Positions 55,916 through 64,000 of a stretch of 64,000 bases of DNA are shown in pieces. The stretch is from Agarivorans aestuarii (GTDB taxonomy: Bacteria > Pseudomonadota > Gammaproteobacteria > Enterobacterales > Celerinatantimonadaceae), in assembly GCF_019670125.1 (NCBI RefSeq), contig NZ_AP023033.1, forward strand, positions 3,931,501 to 3,995,500. The letters are read 5' to 3'. The notes under the pieces are model-generated. The model had not been told where the DNA came from, did not search any database, and saw only the letters and a program-made list of their open reading frames with translations. How positions within the stretch are numbered: position 1 is the stretch's first letter; the number at the start of each line of letters is the position of its first letter. Both the position numbers and the translations under genes were made by a program.

Positions 55916-56782
55916 TTAAGAGTCTTCTTTCAAGACGATTTTTTTAGCAATTTTAAACACCATACGCTGCAAAGGGTTGCGATTGCCCATTGGCCGCCAA
56001 GTTTTCTTAAAACGATTTCGGTATGCGTCGAAGTGCAATCCATAAGGCGCAGTAATTAGCGGTCCACGATTAAGTAGAATCTTGAGTACATAGGTTCCAG
56101 CTATTCCGCCACACATCTTCACCGCCATAGGCATCGACGGCCCCTTTTTAGCATGAAAGTCAGCTCGACTCGGATCAACTAAGTAGGGGCGCTGCAACAT
56201 AGCAGGCGATAAACCAATTAAAAACTTTATATATTGCTCATTCTCACTAGTGGCATCTTCAAATCGAAAATACTCTTCGTAACTCATGCTACTCGGCATA
56301 AAACACAAAAATGCACAGCCCATCCCCAAAGGTGCAGCGGTTACTAAAGGGATCTTTTTTTCTAAACATTTTTGAAATACCAGCTTTCGCGCAGACAAGG
56401 CAAAAAAGTCTAAGCTATCCACGTAAACATCTACGCCTTCAAGAAATTCATCAACATTGTGCTCAAAAATGCCTTCGGGGAAAGACTTCACTTCAGCTTC
56501 TGGGTTTATGTCTAAGCAAATGTTTTCCATCACCTTAACTTTATCTTGGCCAACCGTAGACATAAACGCACCAGCTTGACGATTAAAGTTATGTACCTCA
56601 TATTCATCAAAATCAGAGATGTGAAACTTGCCAACTCCCAAGCGAGCTAAAGTAACAATGTGCTCACTACCAACTCCGCCAGCGCCCGCCATGGCAACTC
56701 GCTTGCCACGTAATATCAGCTGCTCAGCTTCCGTTACCCAACCGATATTTCTAGAAAAAGCATCTTCGTAATTAAAACTCAT
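55916..56782 (-). CDS. ThiF/E1-like adenylyltransferase near the PEP-CTERM genes
   Basis: The 288-residue protein has all hallmarks of the ThiF/MoeB/E1 adenylation fold: nucleotide loop GAGGVGSE (residues 33-40), DFDEYEVHNFNRQ with the Asp, Asn, Arg and Gln that coordinate ATP and Mg, then GQDKVKVM and DSLDFF. It lacks an obvious catalytic transthiolation Cys in a known context, and no ubiquitin-like or ThiS-like partner is visible nearby. The C-terminus is basic. It could activate a C-terminal carboxylate or a small acid. It precedes PEP-CTERM gene 2 on the same strand. Confidence 0.82.
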   Translation of the reverse strand: MSFNYEDAFSRNIGWVTEAEQLILRGKRVAMAGAGGVGSEHIVTLARLGVGKFHISDFDEYEVHNFNRQAGAFMSTVGQDKVKVMENICLDINPEAEVKSFPEGIFEHNVDEFLEGVDVYVDSLDFFALSARKLVFQKCLEKKIPLVTAAPLGMGCAFLCFMPSSMSYEEYFRFEDATSENEQYIKFLIGLSPAMLQRPYLVDPSRADFHAKKGPSMPMAVKMCGGIAGTYVLKILLNRGPLITAPYGLHFDAYRNRFKKTWRPMGNRNPLQRMVFKIAKKIVLKEDS

Positions 56783-56906
56783 AAATAATTGGCCTTATAA
56801 GATTAACGACATCCTGTCGCGTGCATATAACCACGAACAACATAGCAACTTGCTCTAATGCATAGTAAAAATTAAGATTAAAGAGTCATTCAAGGAAGAA
56901 TATAGT

Positions 56907-57659
56907 ATGAAACTCGCCCTCATCGTAATCCTCGTCTCTTTTTCTTCACTGTTTAGTGTAGAAGCTTCAGGCGCTCTTGCTGATACTATAGAAAAAATCA
57001 AACCTTCTGTCGTAGGAATTGGCACTTACAATAAACTTAGCTCCCCCAGAGCTAACCTGCGGGGTACTGGATTTGTAGTGGGTTCCCACCTCATTGCCAC
57101 CAATGCGCATGTCATCCCTAAAAGCTTAAATCAGCAACAAAATGAAAAACTAGTAGTATTTGTTGGCCAAGGTCGTTCGCCAGAATTACGCATAGCAAGC
57201 CTCGTCGCCATTATAGAAGAGCACGATTTAGCTATATTAAGAGTTGATGGCAAGCCCCTAAGACCTTTAACACTTTCAAGCCAAAAAGTACGCGAAGGAG
57301 AACTGTATGCCTTCACTGGCTTCCCCATCGGTGCGGTATTAGGTTTATATCCGGTCACCCATCGCGGCATTATTTCGAGCATTACTCCAGTGGCAATACC
57401 TGCTAGATCTGCCAGCGAGTTAAACCTTGCTCAATTAAAGCGCCTCAAATCGCCTTATAACATTTATCAATTGGATGCCACAGCCTACCCTGGTAATAGT
57501 GGCAGCCCTTTATACCATCCAGAAACCGGCGAAGTTATCGCAATCATCAACAAAGTATTTGTGAAAACAACCAAAGAAGCAGTACTGGCTGACCCCAGCG
57601 CCATAAGTTACGCAATCCCCGTCATTCACTTAAAGCAGCTGCTAAAAAGCGTCAAGTAG
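56907..57659 (+). CDS. Trypsin-like periplasmic serine protease
   Basis: The 250-residue product has a signal peptide (residues 1-20, ending near VEA) and the chymotrypsin-fold catalytic triad: His68 in ATNAHVI, Asp107 in EEHDLAIL and Ser198 in YPGNSGSPL. Oxyanion-hole and beta-barrel strands are as in DegP-like and V8-like proteases, but there is no PDZ domain. It should cleave or act as a chaperone-protease in the periplasm; the substrate is unknown. A GGAAGAA site precedes the ATG. It is convergent with ssb. Confidence 0.88.
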   Translation: MKLALIVILVSFSSLFSVEASGALADTIEKIKPSVVGIGTYNKLSSPRANLRGTGFVVGSHLIATNAHVIPKSLNQQQNEKLVVFVGQGRSPELRIASLVAIIEEHDLAILRVDGKPLRPLTLSSQKVREGELYAFTGFPIGAVLGLYPVTHRGIISSITPVAIPARSASELNLAQLKRLKSPYNIYQLDATAYPGNSGSPLYHPETGEVIAIINKVFVKTTKEAVLADPSAISYAIPVIHLKQLLKSVK

Positions 57660-57680
57660 CCTTACTAAATATTCAGGTAC

Positions 57681-57705
57681 AAAAAAGCCCTTAAAATAAG
57701 GGCTT
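57681..57705 (-). terminator. Terminator between the protease gene and ssb
   Basis: AAGCCCTTA pairs with TAAGGGCTT across a three-base loop, with a six-T tract on the minus strand and a weaker AAATTTT on the plus strand. It ends ssb and probably also the protease gene. Confidence 0.9.
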
Positions 57706-57735
57706 AAATTTTGTCTCATCAGCTTAGAGCGGCTG

Positions 57736-58350
57736 CTAGAACGGGATGTCGTCGTCGAAATCCATTGGTGGCTCGTTAAACTGCTGCGTTGCCTGCTGAG
57801 GCGCTTGTTGCGGCGCTGGTGCTGGTTTAGCTTGCTGCTGATAACCACCTTGCTGAGGAGCTGGCTGTTGCGGAGCTTGTTGCTGGAAACCACCTTGCTG
57901 AGCAGGTGCCGCTTGAGGAGCTGCCTGCTGCTGACCGCCCCAATTGCCTTGTTGCTGAGGTGCGCCACCGCCCATGTTTTGGCCCTGACCACCGCCTTGA
58001 CGGCCACCTAACATTTGCATTACACCATTAAAGCCTTGTACAACCACTTCAGTAGAGTAGCGGTCTTGACCACCTTGGTCTTGCCATTTACGGGTTTGTA
58101 GTTGACCTTCAATATAAACTTGTGAGCCTTTCTTTAAGTATTCACCAGCCACTTCAGCTAACTTGCCAAACAACACAACACGGTGCCATTCGGTACGCTC
58201 TTTCTGTTCACCACTTTGCTTGTCTCTCCAGCTTTCTGAAGTTGCAATGGTAATATTGGCGACGGCCCCTCCGTTTGGCATAAAACGAACTTCAGGATCT
58301 TGTCCTAAGTTACCAACCAAAATTACTTTATTAATGCCCCGAGTGGCCAT
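57736..58350 (-). CDS. ssb: Single-stranded DNA-binding protein SSB
   Basis: The 204-residue protein has the bacterial OB-fold in residues 1-110 ([41 protein letters not shown]), a long Gln/Pro/Gly-rich flexible linker (residues about 115-190), and the acidic C-terminal tip [10 protein letters not shown] that recruits partner proteins. It forms tetramers on single-stranded DNA in replication and repair. Length is slightly above E. coli SSB because of the linker. It is upstream of the MFS gene, which has a separate start. Confidence 0.97.
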   Translation of the reverse strand: MATRGINKVILVGNLGQDPEVRFMPNGGAVANITIATSESWRDKQSGEQKERTEWHRVVLFGKLAEVAGEYLKKGSQVYIEGQLQTRKWQDQGGQDRYSTEVVVQGFNGVMQMLGGRQGGGQGQNMGGGAPQQQGNWGGQQQAAPQAAPAQQGGFQQQAPQQPAPQQGGYQQQAKPAPAPQQAPQQATQQFNEPPMDFDDDIPF

Positions 58351-58402
58351 GTATATCGCTCCTATATTCTATCTGTTGTGGCGAGGAAGACCCGCTATCA
58401 TA

Positions 58403-59776
58403 CTAGGCTGAACGCACCAAATCCAATGCTCTAGCCAATTCAAATTCTTTTGTTTTAACTTTAAGGTAAGCAGTATTGTCACTTGCTATAACAACTGCTT
58501 CTACAACCCCAGGTAAAACCTGCAGTTTTTCTAAAATGCTGGCAGGTTGATCGGATGATGATATCGTTAATGAATAACTTTTTATGCCACTTTGCGCACG
58601 CAATCCTAAACTGACAACAATCCAAATAATCAGCAATGCAATAGCAAACAAGCTTACTAAACTAGCGCCGCCCAACGTATATAAGGCTCCAGCACTAGAG
58701 CCTCCGATAAACGCCCCTAAAAACTGACTGGTAGAAAACACCCCTAACGCCGCACCTTTGTTACCCGGTGGGCATAAATTGGAGATTAGTGCCGGCAAAC
58801 TGGCTTCTAAGTAATTAAAGCCAACAAAAAATATGGCCAATATAGTAACTAAAGCCCAAACAGAGGTGCCATTTATCAGCAATAAGGCATTAGCAATCAA
58901 TAACAAACTAATAGCAAAAATAAAGTAGCCGCGCTGCTGGTTACGTTTGGCCGCAATAATCAGCATTGGCACCATCAATACAAAGGAGATAAGCACTGCA
59001 GGCAAATACACCTGCCAATGATTTGCTGCACTTAAATCCGCCTCAAGCAAGCGAAATGGCATTACGACAAACAATGCGGTGAGCACTAGGTGCAGGGTGA
59101 AAACTCCCCAATCTAAACGCAGCAACTGGGGGTGTTTAAGCAAAGTAAGCATCTTATTCGAGTTAGTGCTCACTTCACCACTAGGCGCTTTAAAATCGGA
59201 GTTTGGCACAGCAAACTGAACAACCAGCATAGCCAACACTGCCAACCCCGCTATTAACCAAAATAATCCAGATAAACCTAAATAAGCTGAAAGAAGCGGC
59301 CCTAAAACCAGCGATGCGGCGAATGACAAGCCAATGCTCACGCCAATAAATGCCATTACTTTTGCTCGCTGAGTTTCCCGACTTAGATCAGCCGCCAAAG
59401 CCATCACCGTGCTGGCTATTGCTCCCATTCCCTGCAGAGCTCTACCTAGGGCAATGCCATAAATGGAATCTGCCATTGCCGCAACCACAGAACCAAGTGC
59501 AAAAATGCTCAAGCCTAAAAATATAATCGGCTTGCGACCAACCCTATCGGATAACCACCCCATGGGGATTTGAAACATCGCCTGAGTTAAGCCATAAGCG
59601 CCTATCGCAAAGCCAACCCACAAAGGCGAAAAGCCCACAAGCTCTTGGCCATAAACGGCTAATACTGGCATTAACATAAACAAACCGGCCATGCGCAAGG
59701 CAAATAACAAAGCCAATGAATAGGCTGCGCGCTTCTCTGTAGGGTTTAATCGTTCGTCTAGGTCCATAACCATCAA
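58403..59776 (-). CDS. yajR: YajR-type MFS transporter with C-terminal ferredoxin-like domain
   Basis: The 457-residue inner-membrane protein has 12 hydrophobic segments and the MFS motif A string GWLSDRVGRKPI. The C-terminal 60 residues form a ferredoxin-like YAM domain (SYSLTISSSDQPASILEKLQ, VVEAVVIASDNTAYLKVKTKE), the marker of YajR. The substrate is unknown; it is probably a proton-coupled exporter. It is 52 bp downstream of the ssb start on the same strand and divergent from uvrA across about 160 bp. Confidence 0.9.
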   Translation of the reverse strand: MMVMDLDERLNPTEKRAAYSLALLFALRMAGLFMLMPVLAVYGQELVGFSPLWVGFAIGAYGLTQAMFQIPMGWLSDRVGRKPIIFLGLSIFALGSVVAAMADSIYGIALGRALQGMGAIASTVMALAADLSRETQRAKVMAFIGVSIGLSFAASLVLGPLLSAYLGLSGLFWLIAGLAVLAMLVVQFAVPNSDFKAPSGEVSTNSNKMLTLLKHPQLLRLDWGVFTLHLVLTALFVVMPFRLLEADLSAANHWQVYLPAVLISFVLMVPMLIIAAKRNQQRGYFIFAISLLLIANALLLINGTSVWALVTILAIFFVGFNYLEASLPALISNLCPPGNKGAALGVFSTSQFLGAFIGGSSAGALYTLGGASLVSLFAIALLIIWIVVSLGLRAQSGIKSYSLTISSSDQPASILEKLQVLPGVVEAVVIASDNTAYLKVKTKEFELARALDLVRSA

Positions 59777-59938
59777 AAATACGTCATTAAAGAACCGGCA
59801 ATGCTATCACAAGCAGTAAGCCGCAAACCAGCGCAAGATGGTCAGCAAGTAATAAGTTACAGCTCGGCTTTTCAACGACGCATTTCAATAAATTATGTGT
59901 AATACTGGGCGATTTAGTGCAGCAGTGAACAGCTAACA

Positions 59939-62773
59939 ATGGACAGTATTGATATTCGGGGTGCCCGCACCCACAACCTTAAAAACATTTCACTGACCCT
60001 GCCTCGCGATAAGCTAATTGTTATCACCGGCTTATCGGGCTCAGGGAAATCGTCGCTCGCATTCGATACTCTTTACGCAGAAGGTCAGCGACGCTATGTT
60101 GAGTCTCTTTCTGCCTATGCGCGCCAGTTTCTATCATTAATGGAAAAGCCCGATGTAGACCACATCGAAGGCCTATCGCCAGCCATTTCTATTGAGCAAA
60201 AATCAACCTCGCACAATCCACGCTCTACCGTGGGAACCATCACTGAGATTTACGACTATTTGCGTTTGCTCTATGCCCGTGTTGGTGAGCCCCGCTGCCC
60301 GCATCACAACGAACCACTGGCTGCGCAAACCATTAGCCAAATGGTGGACAAAGTATTTGAAGAGCCAGAAAACAGCAAACTAATGCTATTGGCTCCAATA
60401 GTGCGAGATCGCAAAGGTGAGCATGTAAAAACTCTGGAGAACCTAGCGGCGCAAGGCTTTATTCGTGCTCGTATTGATGGGGAAGTGTGTGACTTAAGCG
60501 ATCCTCCAGAATTAGAGCTGCACAAAAAACACAATATTGAAGTAGTGATTGACCGCTTTAAAGTTCGCGCCAGTGACGACTTAGCCCAACGCTTAGCGGA
60601 GTCATTTGAAACAGCCTTAGAACTAGCCGAAGGCACTGCCATTTTAGTTGATATGGACAGCGGCGACACTCGCCAATTATTCTCAGCTAACTTTGCCTGC
60701 CCGGTATGTGGCTACAGCATGACCGAGCTAGAGCCAAGAATTTTCTCCTTCAACAACCCTGCAGGTGCTTGCCAAACCTGTGATGGTTTAGGTGTGGATC
60801 AATTCTTCGACGATAAGAAGGTGATTGTAAACCCTGAGCTTAGTTTATCAGGCGGTGCCATCCGCGGTTGGGACAAACGCAACTTCTACTATTACCAAAT
60901 GCTCAAGTCATTAGCGGCGCATTTCGAGTTTAACTTAGATATGGCCTTTCAAGACCTTAGCGACAAACACCAAAAAGTAATTTTGCATGGCTCGGGCCGC
61001 TCCAGCATTGAATTTAAGTACATGAACGATCGCGGTGACGTTACAGTACGCAAACACCCTTTTGAAGGGATTATCCCCAATATGCGCCGCCGATATAAAG
61101 AAACCGAATCAAACGCGGTTCGCGAAGAGTTGGCAAAATTCATTAGCAACCAAGAATGTCCAGGCTGTGGCGGCAGCCGGTTGCGCGAAGAAGCTAGAAA
61201 CGTATTTATAGGCACCACAAATCTGCCAGAAGTAAGTTGTAAGTCCATTGGCGAAGCCATGGAGTTCTTCGACTCTCTAAGCCTTAAAGGACAGCGTGCT
61301 CAAATCGCCGACAAAATTCTTAAAGAAATTTGTGAGCGTTTAAACTTTTTGATCAATGTTGGTTTAGATTACCTTTCCTTAGACCGCAGTGCCGACACAT
61401 TGTCTGGCGGCGAAGCGCAGCGAATAAGACTCGCCAGCCAAATTGGCGCAGGTCTAGTCGGTGTTATGTATGTGCTCGACGAACCGTCTATCGGCTTACA
61501 CCAACGCGATAACGAACGCTTACTCGCGACCCTAAATCACCTGCGAGATTTAGGCAACACAGTTATTGTGGTTGAACATGATGAAGATGCTATTCGGGCA
61601 GCCGACTACATTGTAGATATAGGCCCTGGGGCAGGTGTACATGGTGGTGAAATCGTTGCTCAAGGTACTTACCAACAAGTAATTGATACACCAGACTCCC
61701 TCACCGGACAATACCTATCAGGCAAGAAAGCCATTGAAGTACCCAATGAGCGCCACCCAACGGGCAAGGATTGGTTAAAAGTACTTGGAGCTAGCGGTAA
61801 CAATCTAAAAAATGTCGACTTAGCAATTCCTCTGGGCTTATTGACTTGTATTACTGGTGTATCGGGTAGCGGAAAATCTACTCTCATTAATGACACACTC
61901 TACAAAATTGCTCAAAAAGCGCTTAATGGTGCAGCTGGCGAAGATATCGCTGCTCACAAAGCGGTAGAAGGTCTCGAACACCTAGATAAAGTGGTAGATA
62001 TCGACCAAAGCCCAATTGGCCGCACTCCACGCTCTAACCCTGCTACATACACTGGGATCTTCACCCCTATTCGCGAATTATTTGCCGCTACTCAAGAGGC
62101 TCGTTCGCGTGGATATAAGCCAGGGCGCTTCAGCTTTAACGTGAAAGGTGGCCGCTGTGAAGCCTGCCAGGGTGATGGCGTTATCAAGGTTGAAATGCAC
62201 TTTTTGCCGGATGTGTATGTGCCTTGTGATGTTTGTAAAAGCAAACGTTACAACCGAGAAACCCTAGAGATAAAATACAAAGGCAAGAGTATTCATCAGA
62301 TTTTGGAAATGACGGTAGAGGAAGCTCGCCCCTTCTTCGATGCAGTACCAGCCATTGCCAGAAAATTGCAAACCTTGATTGATGTTGGCCTCACCTACAT
62401 CAAACTCGGTCAGTCGGCTACTACCTTATCGGGCGGCGAAGCTCAACGAGTTAAGCTCGCTCGCGAACTTAGCAAGCGCGATACTGGCCAAACCCTTTAT
62501 ATTCTTGATGAACCAACCACAGGCCTTCACTTTCACGATATTGAGTTGCTGTTAGAAGTTATTCATCGCTTACGTGACCATGGTAATACTATTGTTGTAA
62601 TTGAACACAACCTAGATGTCGTTAAAACCGCAGATTGGATTGTCGATCTGGGGCCAGAAGGGGGCAAAGGTGGCGGAGAAATTCTCGTTGCTGGCACGCC
62701 GGAACACATTGTCAAAGAACAGCGATCTCATACCGCTAGATTCTTAAAACCCATGCTAGAAAATAAAAAATAG
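59939..62773 (+). CDS. uvrA: Excinuclease ABC subunit UvrA
   Basis: UvrA (944 residues) is the DNA-damage sensor of nucleotide excision repair. It holds two ABC ATPase modules: Walker [14 protein letters not shown] (about 31-43) and [13 protein letters not shown], with [12 protein letters not shown] and [12 protein letters not shown] signature motifs and two Walker B sites ([18 protein letters not shown]). Zinc-binding Cys clusters are CPVCG...CQTCDG, CPGCGG and CEACQG...CDVCKS. No LexA-box match was found in the short upstream region. The next gene starts 29 bp downstream. Confidence 0.98.
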   Translation: MDSIDIRGARTHNLKNISLTLPRDKLIVITGLSGSGKSSLAFDTLYAEGQRRYVESLSAYARQFLSLMEKPDVDHIEGLSPAISIEQKSTSHNPRSTVGTITEIYDYLRLLYARVGEPRCPHHNEPLAAQTISQMVDKVFEEPENSKLMLLAPIVRDRKGEHVKTLENLAAQGFIRARIDGEVCDLSDPPELELHKKHNIEVVIDRFKVRASDDLAQRLAESFETALELAEGTAILVDMDSGDTRQLFSANFACPVCGYSMTELEPRIFSFNNPAGACQTCDGLGVDQFFDDKKVIVNPELSLSGGAIRGWDKRNFYYYQMLKSLAAHFEFNLDMAFQDLSDKHQKVILHGSGRSSIEFKYMNDRGDVTVRKHPFEGIIPNMRRRYKETESNAVREELAKFISNQECPGCGGSRLREEARNVFIGTTNLPEVSCKSIGEAMEFFDSLSLKGQRAQIADKILKEICERLNFLINVGLDYLSLDRSADTLSGGEAQRIRLASQIGAGLVGVMYVLDEPSIGLHQRDNERLLATLNHLRDLGNTVIVVEHDEDAIRAADYIVDIGPGAGVHGGEIVAQGTYQQVIDTPDSLTGQYLSGKKAIEVPNERHPTGKDWLKVLGASGNNLKNVDLAIPLGLLTCITGVSGSGKSTLINDTLYKIAQKALNGAAGEDIAAHKAVEGLEHLDKVVDIDQSPIGRTPRSNPATYTGIFTPIRELFAATQEARSRGYKPGRFSFNVKGGRCEACQGDGVIKVEMHFLPDVYVPCDVCKSKRYNRETLEIKYKGKSIHQILEMTVEEARPFFDAVPAIARKLQTLIDVGLTYIKLGQSATTLSGGEAQRVKLARELSKRDTGQTLYILDEPTTGLHFHDIELLLEVIHRLRDHGNTIVVIEHNLDVVKTADWIVDLGPEGGKGGGEILVAGTPEHIVKEQRSHTARFLKPMLENKK

Positions 62774-62802
62774 ACCCAAAGCCAGATTATCAAGGATGTA
62801 AG

Positions 62803-64000
62803 ATGTTATCGAAGTTTAGCCTAGAGCGTACTTTTGTTTATGTATTTGGTGCGATGATGTTACTAGGCATGCACTACTTTCAACACAACCAAGGTGGAAC
62901 AGGCCTAGCCCTCCCCTTTAATTTGGTTGTGTGGTGTTTTGCTAGCATTCTTATCGGCCTTGGCCTTATTAAAGTAAGTCAATCGCAAACTTTGCGCTAT
63001 AACAAAACACTTATTGGTTTAGCTATTTGTGCGATTGGTTTATGGATCCCGCTGTTTTATCCAAATGCTGAATTCGGTACTTTTGCTTTAGATCGTTTAA
63101 TCGGGTTGGCAGCAGGTTTACTACTTATCTTTTCAATACTTCAGCTTGAAATAAGCCAAAAGCAATGGCACCAAATGATGTACCTGATTGTTGCAGCAGT
63201 CTTAATTGAGAGCCTTTATGCATTAACCCAAATTTACCTATTAACAGAGGGTAATTGGGTCGGCTTTAATGTTAATTCAACCAGAGCTGCCGGCATTTTT
63301 CAGCAACCTAATGTATTAGGAACCTTTGTGCTGTTTGGTCCAGCCATATCCGCTTGGTTGTTGTCACAACAAGCTATAAACGAAAAATGGCAGCTCTTAC
63401 TTATACTTGTAACTAGCTTTGCAGCAACATGGGTATGTTTCTTAACAGGATCTAGAACAACGTTAGTAGCGTTGTTTCTAATACTCCCGCTAATGGCTCC
63501 TTACCTATTTAAAACTGCAAATTTATCGTACCTTAGATGGTGGCTAGTTAGTATTTTGTTGGGAGTTTTAGCACCTATGCTTCCCGAACTATTCAATTCC
63601 AACGAAGCAAGAGATGCCTTAGGTGGCGCAACCACAGCTTATAGAGTAACAATGCTTGAGGTTAGTTGGCAGCTGTTCAAACAGCAACCGTTGTTAGGCT
63701 GGGGTTATGGTGCTTATGATGGTGTTTACCATGGGGCGCAAGCTTTACTTAATCAACAAGGCTTAATCGATGGTTATCATTTTAATGTAACTCACCCCCA
63801 TAACGAACTAGCTTATTGGGCAGTTGAAGGTGGACTTCTGCCAGTCACAGCTTTGTTCGCGATGGCTTTCCTAATAATAAAGAGCATGCTCAAACAAGGC
63901 TGGGCTAAGGGATTGTTTTATTTTGCAATATTGTTTCCTAGCTTACTTCACTGCATGACTGAACTGCCTTTTTATCACTCTGCGGTCTTATGGATTCTAT
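62803..64000 (+). CDS. PglL/Wzy_C-type O-oligosaccharyltransferase or O-antigen ligase, partial at window end
   Basis: The first 399 codons are inside the window and no stop is reached. The N-terminus is strongly hydrophobic with at least eight membrane segments. Landmarks include RAAGIFQQPNVLGTFVLFGP, LTGSRTTLVALFL and YNVTHPHNELAYW-like (seen here as FNVTHPHNELAYWAVEGG), the HPHNE loop of PglL and WaaL enzymes. It should transfer a lipid-linked glycan to pilin or another protein, or to lipid A core. AAGGATG is the ribosome-binding site. Whether it uses the EPS made upstream is unknown. Confidence 0.85.
   Translation, partial: MLSKFSLERTFVYVFGAMMLLGMHYFQHNQGGTGLALPFNLVVWCFASILIGLGLIKVSQSQTLRYNKTLIGLAICAIGLWIPLFYPNAEFGTFALDRLIGLAAGLLLIFSILQLEISQKQWHQMMYLIVAAVLIESLYALTQIYLLTEGNWVGFNVNSTRAAGIFQQPNVLGTFVLFGPAISAWLLSQQAINEKWQLLLILVTSFAATWVCFLTGSRTTLVALFLILPLMAPYLFKTANLSYLRWWLVSILLGVLAPMLPELFNSNEARDALGGATTAYRVTMLEVSWQLFKQQPLLGWGYGAYDGVYHGAQALLNQQGLIDGYHFNVTHPHNELAYWAVEGGLLPVTALFAMAFLIIKSMLKQGWAKGLFYFAILFPSLLHCMTELPFYHSAVLWIL

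Noticed and set aside
57642-58007. 121-codon open frame overlapping ssb on the same strand in another frame
   Set aside because: It is a by-product of the repeated Gln/Pro/Gly codons of the SSB linker and has no ribosome-binding site.
59777-59938. Possible LexA box or shared SOS control upstream of uvrA
   Set aside because: No CTG-N10-CAG string matching the LexA consensus with the usual AT-rich centre was seen.
60304-60669. Long antisense open frame inside uvrA
   Set aside because: It is a mirror of conserved UvrA codons, has no start signal and resembles no protein family.

Overview
This window is a chromosomal segment from a marine gammaproteobacterium. The LuxR/HapR/LitR-type TetR regulator at the left edge and the mix of core genes (mpl, ytfJ, a TIGR03899-type gene, cysJIH, dctBD-dctPQM, ssb, yajR, uvrA) point to the Alteromonadales/Vibrionales neighbourhood, possibly an Agarivorans-like genus. 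That placement is inferred from protein resemblance only. No tRNA, rRNA, CRISPR array, insertion sequence or prophage is visible.

Layout. (1) 1-5.5 kb: litR-like regulator, mpl, three small or unknown secreted proteins, ytfJ, a 34-residue membrane protein found between annotated genes, and a TIGR03899/DUF2806-type gene. (2) 5.5-9.8 kb: cysH-cysI-cysJ on the minus strand (assimilatory sulfate reduction). (3) 10-16.4 kb: dctB-dctD two-component system and the dctPQM TRAP C4-dicarboxylate transporter, with a good sigma-54 promoter before dctP. (4) 16.4-56 kb: an exosortase A (XrtA)/PEP-CTERM locus fused to a large exopolysaccharide (EPS) cluster. It holds the PrsK/PrsR two-component system; export and chain-length genes (secretion ATPase, outer-membrane protein, tyrosine autokinase, Wzc/GumC-like protein, Wza-like lipoprotein); the EpsB-type initiating glycosyltransferase; XrtA itself; an A+T-rich accessory block of glycosyltransferases and sugar-modifying enzymes (deacetylases, acetyltransferases, pyruvyltransferase, sulfotransferase, PP-loop ATPase, flippase, polymerase/ligase); a TviB/TviC-like UDP-GalNAcA pathway; the PrsT TPR lipoprotein; the LuxI-like/GNAT exosortase-associated acyltransferase; two tandem PEP-CTERM substrate proteins; and a ThiF/E1-like adenylyltransferase. 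(5) 56.9-64 kb: a trypsin-like periplasmic protease, ssb, a YajR-type MFS transporter, uvrA, and the first 399 codons of a PglL-type O-oligosaccharyltransferase cut by the window edge.

How it fits together. The EPS genes should build, flip, polymerise and export an acidic heteropolysaccharide (GalNAcA, with possible pyruvyl, sulfate and acetyl groups). XrtA should process the two PEP-CTERM proteins at the inner membrane so that they reach the surface or matrix. PrsK/PrsR is a sigma-54 system. Both PEP-CTERM genes, and no other gene that I could find in the cluster, carry a near-consensus -24/-12 promoter. Each also has an 18-bp TGTAAAA...GACA element exactly 63 bp from the -24 GG, which I propose as the PrsR enhancer site. 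A run of 11 G inside the beta-helix EPS gene is a candidate phase-variation switch.
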